A stretch of DNA of 16,883 nucleotides from an uncultured Bacteroidales bacterium (lineage in GTDB: Bacteria; Bacteroidota; Bacteroidia; Bacteroidales; Tenuifilaceae), in the NCBI GenBank assembly GCA_937915475.1, contig CALGIR010000362.1, forward strand, positions 1-16,883, given 5' to 3'. Below, piece by piece: positions 7,545 through 13,534 of this stretch. Positions within the stretch are counted from its first letter, which is position 1; every line of letters begins with the position of its first letter. Made by a program: the position numbers and the translations under genes. Under the pieces are notes generated by a model. That model was not told the DNA's origin. It saw only the letters and a program-made list of their open reading frames with translations, and searched no databases.

Positions 7545-7933
7545 AATATCGATTTATTATCTTAATCATATTCGTAACATCAATGGGTTTTGGATGCTCC
7601 ACCTTAAATCCTTTTGCTGCCGAAGATTTCAATAAATTCTATTCCCGGTTTAATTCCGACTCAACCTTTCAGTTATCGCGTATTCATTTCCCAATTGAAG
7701 GGATGATCATTGATGGTTATGGTGAACACCCATGGAACGAAGAGAACTGGACACAACTCACAATTCCCGTTTTTGAGGCAGATACTGCAAATTTTGAGAT
7801 AGAGTTTGAAAGGGAGAAGAAAACATTTACCCAGAAATCGTGGATAAAAAATTCGGGGTTTGCATCAGAATATAGGTTTGAACTAAGAAAACGCAAATGG
7901 TATTTGGTGTATGCGCTTGAGCAAAACCTTTAG
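7532..7933 (+). CDS. Small putative lipoprotein, DUF4348-like
   Basis: A 133-residue exported protein. Residues 4-20 form a basic start and hydrophobic core (KIKYRFIILIIFVTSMG), and C22 in GFGCSTL is the likely lipidated cysteine, though GFG is a loose lipobox. The mature part has FNKFYSRFNSDSTFQLSRI and FPIEGMIIDG, which recall the Bacteroidales DUF4348 family, and ends with a basic beta-rich stretch (FELRKRKWYLVYALEQ). Function is unknown. It overlaps the glycosyltransferase by 13 bases and is the last gene of the kinase-glycosyltransferase unit, so it is presumably made with them. The family assignment is from memory of its sequence style and should be treated as moderate. Confidence 0.72.
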   Translation: MPKIKYRFIILIIFVTSMGFGCSTLNPFAAEDFNKFYSRFNSDSTFQLSRIHFPIEGMIIDGYGEHPWNEENWTQLTIPVFEADTANFEIEFEREKKTFTQKSWIKNSGFASEYRFELRKRKWYLVYALEQNL

Positions 7934-7988
7934 AATATTTGTGTATCCTATTCTTTAAATTGGATACTCTATATAGAAGGATTAAAGG

Positions 7989-9116
7989 CTAAACTGCTAT
8001 AAAATCGGAGATAATTCCATCCGAGGTAATAAAATGCTTGGGTAAGATTCTGAAAACACTATCCCTCTGTTCAATAATACCAAGTCTAACATATTTTTCT
8101 GCCGTATGCAAAAACTGCTTGGCGTTGCCATCCCCAAAGTTTTGGGCTATGGTATCAACATTTGCTCCCCACATAGTTCGCAGCGAGGTAACAAGGTAAT
8201 CGTTAAGTTTATCCTGCGGGGTAAGAACCTCTTGTTCTGTGGGTATAGCTCCATTTTTAATCGATTTTTGCCATTCGATAATCGACTTGGGATTCGAGTC
8301 CCTTGAAATACCGTTATAGGAATGGGCAGAAGGACCTAGCCCAAGGTAAGGCACTTGTTTCCAGTAGGATGTATTGTGCCTCGAAAAAAAACCATCCCTA
8401 CCGAGATTCGAAACCTCATAATGGATAAAACCATTCATGCTCGAAATCTCCTGAAGCAACTGAAATTGCTCAACGCTTTGGTCCTCGCTAACAGGCACTA
8501 CAAGTCCCTTGGCCAACTTTAAAATGAGAGGTGTACCCTCTTCGTAAACCAGGTGATATGCCGATAAATGCTTTACAGGAAGCGCGAAGGCCTGTATAAG
8601 GTTCTCCTCCCAGATTCTGGTGCTGGAGTAGGGAAGGCCATACATTAAATCGACGCTAATATTATCAAAGCCTAAGGTATGGGCTAGGCTAACCGCTTTA
8701 ATGGCCTGTTTAGCATTATGTCTTCTTCCCAGTTTTTTTAGGTCGATATCGGAAAAGGATTGCACGCCAAGACTTAACTTAGTTACACCAAATGAGCGTA
8801 AATTCTTCAGAAATTCTTCGCTTATATCATCGGGGTTAGCTTCAAGCGTAATTTCAGGATTACTTGATACGGAGTAACGTTTTGCAATGCCACTAATTAT
8901 GTCAGAAATCTGAACTGAGCCAAGCATTGAGGGTGTACCTCCGCCAAAATATATAGTCTCAATCTCGCTATCGGGCAAATAGCCTTGCCTAAGGATTAGC
9001 TCTTTTTCAACCAGATTGGCAAACTTTTCTCTCCCTTGTGATGTTACAACTGAGTAATAATCGCAGTAGTCGCATTTACTCTTACAGTATGGAACGTGTA
9101 TGTATATTCCTGACAT
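7989..9116 (-). CDS. hemW: HemW, radical-SAM heme chaperone
   Basis: A 375-residue cytoplasmic radical-SAM protein. The cluster motif is C11-x3-C15-x2-C18 (YCKSKCDYCDYY). The residue after the third cysteine region matches HemW rather than HemN, which carries a fourth cysteine. GGGTPSML at 58-65 is the SAM-binding GGE-type motif of this branch, followed by LEANPDD and KLSLGVQSFSD. The C-terminal HemW domain includes ISSMNGFIHYEVSNLG, HNTSYWKQVPYLGLGPSAHSY and a DYLVTSLRT segment. Length fits HemW (about 370-400). HemW binds heme and delivers it to apoproteins; older annotations call it coproporphyrinogen III oxidase. It is a single gene, convergent with the lipoprotein and divergent from rpiB. 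Confidence 0.93.
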   Translation of the reverse strand: MSGIYIHVPYCKSKCDYCDYYSVVTSQGREKFANLVEKELILRQGYLPDSEIETIYFGGGTPSMLGSVQISDIISGIAKRYSVSSNPEITLEANPDDISEEFLKNLRSFGVTKLSLGVQSFSDIDLKKLGRRHNAKQAIKAVSLAHTLGFDNISVDLMYGLPYSSTRIWEENLIQAFALPVKHLSAYHLVYEEGTPLILKLAKGLVVPVSEDQSVEQFQLLQEISSMNGFIHYEVSNLGRDGFFSRHNTSYWKQVPYLGLGPSAHSYNGISRDSNPKSIIEWQKSIKNGAIPTEQEVLTPQDKLNDYLVTSLRTMWGANVDTIAQNFGDGNAKQFLHTAEKYVRLGIIEQRDSVFRILPKHFITSDGIISDFIAV

Positions 9117-9132
9117 TTTCGAATAATTAGGA

Positions 9133-9161
9133 TTGCATTTTTTACAAAGAGGCTATCTTTG
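9133..9161 (+). promoter_or_regulatory. Candidate promoter upstream of rpiB
   Basis: TTG at 9133-9135, an 18-base spacer and TATCTTTG at 9154-9161 give a full match to the Bacteroidota -7 consensus and a reasonable -33. The -7 lies partly in the palindrome CTTTGCAAAG (9157-9166). The implied start near 9168 leaves a leader of about 135 bases before rpiB. That leader holds two minimal open frames (9180-9203 and 9216-9242) with no visible Shine-Dalgarno site. Confidence 0.5.
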
Positions 9162-9304
9162 CAAAGAAAGCTGATTATTATGAAACACCCATACTTAAAC
9201 TAATCGCTAACACAAATGAACAAAACATGGGTATTCCATTAGTTTACTAAAAAGCGCTGGAGACATAGTATAGGCTTATTTAATTACATAAATATTTTAT
9301 AAAG

Positions 9305-9742
9305 ATGAAAACATATAAAATTGCCATTGGTTGCGATCACGCTGGGTTTTCCACAAAGGAAATTGTAATGGAACATCTTAAAAAAAGCGGGAATACGGTA
9401 AAAGATTTTGGCACTTACTCCGAAGAGAGCGTTGACTACCCTGATTACGCAAGGCCTGTAGCCCAATCAGTGGCTAATGGTGAGTTCGACTTGGGCTTTG
9501 TACTTTGCGGAAGCGGCAATGGGGTAAACATTTCGGCCAATAAAATACATGGTATTCGGTCAGCGCTATGCTGGATTCCTGAAATTGCATCGTTGGCAAG
9601 GCAGCATAACAATGCAAATGTGTGTGCCATTCCTGCCCGTTTCATCTCCGTTGAACAAGCCAAAGAAATTGCAAATGCATTTTTAAAAGCAGATTTTGAA
9701 GGCGGAAGACATTTGAAGCGAGTGAATAAGATTGAACCATAA
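9305..9742 (+). CDS. rpiB: Ribose-5-phosphate isomerase B
   Basis: A 145-residue cytosolic enzyme of the RpiB/LacAB fold that interconverts ribose 5-phosphate and ribulose 5-phosphate in the non-oxidative pentose phosphate pathway. The substrate-binding start is IAIGCDHAGF, with D11 and H12. VDYPDYA follows at 43-49. The active-site cysteine is C68 in LCGSGNGV, whose glycine-rich loop stabilises the enediolate. H101 in ARQHNNANV is the usual ring-opening histidine, and GGRH at 133-136 is the phosphate-binding C-terminal motif. Length and all key residues are typical. The gene stands alone, divergent from hemW and convergent with the UpxY-type gene 23 bases away. Confidence 0.95.
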   Translation: MKTYKIAIGCDHAGFSTKEIVMEHLKKSGNTVKDFGTYSEESVDYPDYARPVAQSVANGEFDLGFVLCGSGNGVNISANKIHGIRSALCWIPEIASLARQHNNANVCAIPARFISVEQAKEIANAFLKADFEGGRHLKRVNKIEP

Positions 9743-9765
9743 GTACTGAACAATCTAAAATAGGC

Positions 9766-10281
9766 CTACTTTTTATGGGACTTTACGATATGATTGGCAG
9801 GAAGAGTAACTAACAACTTGTGCGAAACATGGTCGATTTGAATAATCACCTTGCTTTTACCTTTATGCCTTACTAGCTCTCCTGAGAAACCCATCATTGA
9901 ACCAATCTGAATATCTACCAGGTCACCAGGCTTCATATTCTCCTCAATCGCCTCAATTTCTAACTGCTCACCCAAAAGCATTCTAAGCACATCAATCTGC
10001 TTTTCGGGAATTGGTGCAGCCTTACCCTCAAATGATACAAAGCAAACTAGACCACTAATATTTAGCACATTGTGATAATCTCTTTCGGTAATTTTTACAA
10101 ACACGTAGGAGCGCAGTAGAGGTTCCTCTATCCATTTTTTTCTATCACTCCATTGTTTTAATCGCTTTTGCAGAGGCAGATAAGCTTCATAACCCTCGTC
10201 AATAAGCCTCTCGTAAACCTTTTTCTCGTTACGCGATTTTGTATAAGCTGCAAACCAATGTGACTCTTTTGTATCTTTCAT
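9766..10281 (-). CDS. UpxY/NusG-family transcription antiterminator
   Basis: A 171-residue NusG paralogue. The NGN domain is residues ~8-105: HWFAAYTKSRNEKKVYERL, then EAYLPLQKRLKQW and the RNA-polymerase-contacting region EEPLLRSYVFVKI. The KOW domain is at ~117-160 (KPGDLVDIQIGSMMGFSGEL). These features match the UpxY/RfaH-like specialised NusG proteins that let polymerase read through long operons, best known from Bacteroides capsule loci. Here it is not at the head of a polysaccharide cluster; it is the last gene behind two transporters, 18 bases after the AEC gene. GGAAGA lies before the ATG. It is shorter and more divergent than housekeeping NusG. Family confident; target operon unknown. 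Confidence 0.88.
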   Translation of the reverse strand: MKDTKESHWFAAYTKSRNEKKVYERLIDEGYEAYLPLQKRLKQWSDRKKWIEEPLLRSYVFVKITERDYHNVLNISGLVCFVSFEGKAAPIPEKQIDVLRMLLGEQLEIEAIEENMKPGDLVDIQIGSMMGFSGELVRHKGKSKVIIQIDHVSHKLLVTLPANHIVKSHKK

Positions 10282-10299
10282 TCTTCCTTTTCTCTCCCT

Positions 10300-11265
10300 T
10301 TAAACTTTACCAAAGTATTGCCATAGCCAATCTAAGCAATAATATATCAAAGGTAAAGAAAAAATGCTGAGTAAGGTTGTTAAAAACAGATTTGCACCTG
10401 CCAACATATGATCACCATTATACCTATGCGACAGCACCACAATAATTGTTTGGCAAGGCATGGCGGCTTGCAGAATAAGCACAAAAAAGGCCACTTTTGA
10501 AAGGTCAACCCCAATAATACCCATCACGGCCAAGTATGCCCCTCCAATGAGTAATGGAGCAAAAAAGAGCTTATTAAAGCTTAGCACGTAAATACTCTTC
10601 TGAAACAGCGCCTTACGCATATTCATTGAGGCAAGCATAGCCCCAATATACACCATTGATAATGGACTGGTACTTTTCCCAAGTAACTCAAAGGGTTTAC
10701 TAACAACCATTGGCAACTTAACGCTGAACACAAGGGCCAATACTCCCAAAAAAATTGCTACCGTGTTAACGTTAATTAAGCTTCGCCAGCCTCCCCGTTG
10801 CGAACCCCGACTAAGTTTATAAACGCCGTATGTAAACGTAACGGAATTTGATGCAAGTTGGTAAACTGCACCATAAAACACACCAAGGCCATCGGGGAAA
10901 AGAGCATCGAGTAACGGAAATCCCAAAAAAACAATATTACCAAACATTGTGTGCAAAGTATGCACAACCCGCTTTGGCGCATCGAGGCGCAGCAATTTTG
11001 AAGAGATAGACCCAACCCAATAGAGCACCAAAAGGTTTACAAAAGCCAACACAAAAACGATAAGCCCATTCCTGATTAAATCGGGCTCATATTTCATATT
11101 GCTAAAGGTGGTGAAAATCAAAAAAGGAAGGGTGATGTCAATTACAATTCTCGCAAGGCTATTCTTCATTTCTACTGAAATAATCTTGCGCCAAAACCCC
11201 AAAGCACCAACCGCTATAAGTACCCCAAAGATTAATAGTTGCCTTACAATTATTTCGGTTGCCAT
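10300..11265 (-). CDS. AEC-family (auxin efflux carrier-like) permease
   Basis: A 321-residue polytopic membrane protein with about ten hydrophobic segments in two five-helix halves. The N-terminus (VRQLLIFGVLIAVGALGFWRK) and the helix LARIVIDITLPFLIFTTFSNM are typical of the AEC family, as are FGNIVFLGFPLLDALF and, near the end, LQAAMPCQTIIVVLSHRYNG. Characterised bacterial members carry malate, malonate or other carboxylates, mostly by proton-coupled uptake or exchange. It follows the AspT-type transporter by 14 bases and precedes the UpxY-type gene by 18, so the three form an operon. Substrate cannot be read from the sequence. Confidence 0.88.
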   Translation of the reverse strand: MATEIIVRQLLIFGVLIAVGALGFWRKIISVEMKNSLARIVIDITLPFLIFTTFSNMKYEPDLIRNGLIVFVLAFVNLLVLYWVGSISSKLLRLDAPKRVVHTLHTMFGNIVFLGFPLLDALFPDGLGVFYGAVYQLASNSVTFTYGVYKLSRGSQRGGWRSLINVNTVAIFLGVLALVFSVKLPMVVSKPFELLGKSTSPLSMVYIGAMLASMNMRKALFQKSIYVLSFNKLFFAPLLIGGAYLAVMGIIGVDLSKVAFFVLILQAAMPCQTIIVVLSHRYNGDHMLAGANLFLTTLLSIFSLPLIYYCLDWLWQYFGKV

Positions 11266-11279
11266 TTAACAAGAAATAG

Positions 11280-12872
11280 TTAGAAAGTTAACCTCACAAG
11301 GATTTGCACAAAAACAATAAGCACCACCATTGCAATAGGATAAACCGATGCATACGCCTTGCCAGGAATATTACTTGAGGTTAATGAATCGCAGGCCGCT
11401 AAACCTGGCGTGCTGGTCATTCCCCCAGATATTGTTCCAACAAGTTCAAACAAATTAAGCTTAAAAAAATATTTATTAAGAATAACTGCCACAAACATTG
11501 GTACTATGGTAATTGCCAGACCAAACAAGAATAGCATCGGTCCATAGGCTAAAACTGTTTCAACCAAATGCGCTCCAGCCTTTGTTCCCACTCCCGCTAG
11601 AAAAAACAGTAATCCCATCTGCCTCAGTAGCTGGTTTGCACTTCCGCTCATTGTCCAAATAATAGGACCCGTTTTACCTATGCTGCTCAGTAGTATGGCC
11701 ATTATTAAAATTCCACCGCTAAGTCCGAGCCCAAGTGTAAAATACTCTGAAAACGAAACCTCAATGTAGCCCACCAAAATACCTAGAACAATACCCAACG
11801 CTATTGGGAAGAAGTCAGTATCGGACAGCATTTTATCATTGTTCCCCAGAAACGTTCGAAGGTTTGAGAAAGCATCCTTTGGTGCAGCAATGGTAAGTTT
11901 ATCGCCAAACCTTACTGTTAAATTGGGTGATGGTGCAATATCAATTCCACTTCGCCTAATACGGGTTACAACAGCATTGTAGTTTTGGTAAAGTGAGATT
12001 TCACTCAAATTTTGTCCCACAATTTGCTTGTTGGTTATGAGTATTTGCTCAACCTCGTAAGCACTACTAAGCGCTATTACTTCACTACTCCTTTTCCCAA
12101 TAAGAATCTCAACCATCTCCAACGCCTTTTGGGTGCCAACAGCTCTAATAATATCGCCTTTATGCAGAATAGTACTGTGTTTGGGTGTAAAGCACAAATC
12201 GTTATGCTGCACTCTCGATATTGTTGCCCCCGTCATGTTGCGCACCATTAGTTCGCTTAACGATTTTCCAACGGCTGAATCTCTCTCAACCACAAAATAA
12301 TCGTTAGTAACAATAGGAAAACTCTCCTTTTGCTCGCGCTCAACCCTTGCATTCTCCTTTATAACATCAATCTTCATAATTTTAGGGAGTAGTTTAATAA
12401 AAAGAATCACTCCAATTACGCCAAACGGGTAGGCTATACCGTAACCAATTGATGCCAGTGGTGAAGAGCTTGCATCAATGGCAACCGTAAGTCCAGGTGT
12501 ACTTGTAAGCGCCCCGCAGAGTAAGCCAGCAACTAAGCTCGAATCGACTTTAAAAACATACATTAAACCCGTAGCTACTGCAAAACCAACAAAGACGATT
12601 ACGCTAGCCAATAGGGCAAACTTTCGACCATACTTTTTAAAGGAATCGATAAAACCAGGGCCAGCCTGTATGCCCACGGTAAAAATAAAGAGCACCATTC
12701 CTATCCTCTCTATCTCTGGAGGCATAATCACGCCAAAGTGACCAAAGACAAGTGCAACAAAAATAACAGCAGATACATCGAAAGAAAATCCCGCAATTTT
12801 AATGTTTCCCACCAAAAAGCCAAGGGTTATAATTACGAACAGAGCAAAAATTGGATTGAGCAACAGATTCAT
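11280..12872 (-). CDS. AspT/YidE-type transporter with two TrkA_C domains
   Basis: A 530-residue transporter of the aspartate:alanine exchanger family. Two homologous membrane halves (about 1-165 and 352-530) flank a cytoplasmic insert. The halves share the signature TSTPGL at 123-128 (GALTSTPGLTVA) and 486-491 (GGMTSTPGLAAC), each followed by a YP motif (GYGIAYPFG, ASVYPIA). The insert holds two TrkA_C/RCK_C regulatory domains, ~190-260 (VGKSLSELMV, GDIIRAVGT) and ~272-343 (VGQNLSEISL, GDKLTIAAP). Characterised AspT exchanges dicarboxylic amino acids for their decarboxylated products, but the YidE/YbjL branch is uncharacterised, so the substrate here is open. It is the first gene of the three-gene minus-strand operon. 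Confidence 0.9.
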   Translation of the reverse strand: MNLLLNPIFALFVIITLGFLVGNIKIAGFSFDVSAVIFVALVFGHFGVIMPPEIERIGMVLFIFTVGIQAGPGFIDSFKKYGRKFALLASVIVFVGFAVATGLMYVFKVDSSLVAGLLCGALTSTPGLTVAIDASSSPLASIGYGIAYPFGVIGVILFIKLLPKIMKIDVIKENARVEREQKESFPIVTNDYFVVERDSAVGKSLSELMVRNMTGATISRVQHNDLCFTPKHSTILHKGDIIRAVGTQKALEMVEILIGKRSSEVIALSSAYEVEQILITNKQIVGQNLSEISLYQNYNAVVTRIRRSGIDIAPSPNLTVRFGDKLTIAAPKDAFSNLRTFLGNNDKMLSDTDFFPIALGIVLGILVGYIEVSFSEYFTLGLGLSGGILIMAILLSSIGKTGPIIWTMSGSANQLLRQMGLLFFLAGVGTKAGAHLVETVLAYGPMLFLFGLAITIVPMFVAVILNKYFFKLNLFELVGTISGGMTSTPGLAACDSLTSSNIPGKAYASVYPIAMVVLIVFVQILVRLTF

Positions 12873-12891
12873 GATATAGTATTTAAAAAAA

Positions 12892-12899
12892 CAAAGGTA
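12892..12899 (-). promoter_or_regulatory. Candidate -7 element of the transporter operon
   Basis: On the minus strand TACCTTTG is a full match to TAnnTTTG, 20 bases before the start codon at 12872. No TTG is visible about 19-20 bases upstream, so the promoter assignment rests on the -7 alone. Confidence 0.4.
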
Positions 12900-13200
12900 A
12901 TGAATGTAACGCTCCGATTGCTGCTGTTAAAATCTGTTTTAAAGCTTGTGATTCTATAATTATGTAAAGCAGACGATATTTATCATGTTTTGCTGTTGAC
13001 ATTCAAACCTATTTTGGCTCGATTACATACTTATAACAAGAAAACTTAACACCTTAATAGTTTTTGCAATTTTATTTTCAAAAAAGGGTGATCAATTAAA
13101 AAATAATTATAAAATTGCAGTCCCTTTTTACTAAAGGAAACAGTTAAGTAAGTTCATTATTTTTAATTAAAAAACAATTTTAACAAAACCCGTTTCAGCA
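12900..13200. other. Intergenic region between the transporter operon and the small acidic protein
   Basis: About 300 bases without a credible gene; the short plus-strand frame that enters it is antisense to the transporter start. It holds the divergent upstream regions of both flanking genes. AAAAAGGG (13081-13088) can pair with CCCTTTTT (13122-13129), and CCTTT/AAAGG (13123-13137) offers a competing small hairpin. The last 60 bases before 13201 are almost entirely A and T. I could not identify a good TTG/TAnnTTTG pair for the plus-strand gene. Confidence 0.5.
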
Positions 13201-13416
13201 ATGAAATCAAGTAATGAAATGCGAAAACCCGCAAAATCAGATTACAGCACATCTGACGAGTTTACAAAAAAAAGAAAGCTTAAACCTTTAAAGAAAGAAA
13301 AAAACCCTAAACGTGCTTATTTTGAAGAAATTGACGATTTAGAGGACATTGACTTTGAATCTATTGTCGAGGATTTTGATGACGAGGATTTTTATGATGA
13401 CGACGATGACTACTAA
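13201..13416 (+). CDS. Small charge-polarised protein, unknown function
   Basis: A 71-residue protein I do not recognise. Residues 1-40 carry 14 lysines or arginines against 5 acidic residues, with a dense run KKRKLKPLKKEKNPKR at 23-38. Residues 41-71 carry 19 aspartates or glutamates and no basic residue, ending DDDDDY. Aromatic and branched residues are spaced through the acidic half (F41, I44, L47, I50, F52, I55, V56, F59, F64, Y65, Y71). No signal peptide or membrane segment is seen. The gene has its own strong terminator 20 bases after the stop, which supports it as a real, separately transcribed gene. Such a composition suggests a disordered binding protein or a charge mimic, but no function is assigned. 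Confidence 0.75.
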   Translation: MKSSNEMRKPAKSDYSTSDEFTKKRKLKPLKKEKNPKRAYFEEIDDLEDIDFESIVEDFDDEDFYDDDDDY

Positions 13417-13434
13417 ATCATTAAAATATCTTAG

Positions 13435-13470
13435 AAAAGGAGGGGCAAGATACGCTCCTCCTTTTTTTTT
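13435..13470 (+). terminator. Rho-independent terminator of the small charged-protein gene
   Basis: AAGGAGGGGC (13437-13446) pairs with GCTCCTCCTT (13454-13463) in a 10-bp stem with one G-U pair and a 7-base loop, running into nine consecutive T residues (13462-13470). This is the strongest intrinsic terminator in the window and separates the small gene from the hybrid kinase. Confidence 0.9.
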
Positions 13471-13487
13471 AACGACCTTCCTACTAC

Positions 13488-13518
13488 TTGCTTTTTAGTA
13501 TAACAATGCATATTTTAC
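13488..13518 (+). promoter_or_regulatory. Weak candidate promoter of the hybrid kinase gene
   Basis: TTG at 13488-13490, a 20-base spacer, and TATTTTAC at 13511-13518 (two mismatches to TAnnTTTG), 16 bases before the ATG at 13535. Spacing is right but the -7 is poor. Confidence 0.25.
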
Positions 13519-13534
13519 GGCAAACTATTTGATA

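Noticed and set aside
7943..7967. Terminator between the lipoprotein gene and hemW
   Set aside because: GTATCC/GGATAC can form a 6-bp stem, but the loop is 13 bases and no T-tract follows on either strand.
7989..9116. Oxygen-independent coproporphyrinogen oxidase HemN
   Set aside because: The fourth cysteine of the HemN motif is missing and the length and C-terminal domain fit the heme chaperone HemW.
9445..9753. 102-codon minus-strand frame opposite rpiB
   Set aside because: Fully antisense to the active-site region of rpiB; its translation has no recognisable domain.
6384..10281. Capsule or exopolysaccharide locus
   Set aside because: A glycosyltransferase and a UpxY-type protein are both present, but they are separated by hemW and rpiB, lie on opposite strands, and no polymerase, flippase or further sugar genes are present.
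12738..12959. 73-codon plus-strand frame across the transporter start
   Set aside because: Largely antisense to the transporter N-terminus and continuing into AT-rich intergenic DNA; no recognisable motif.
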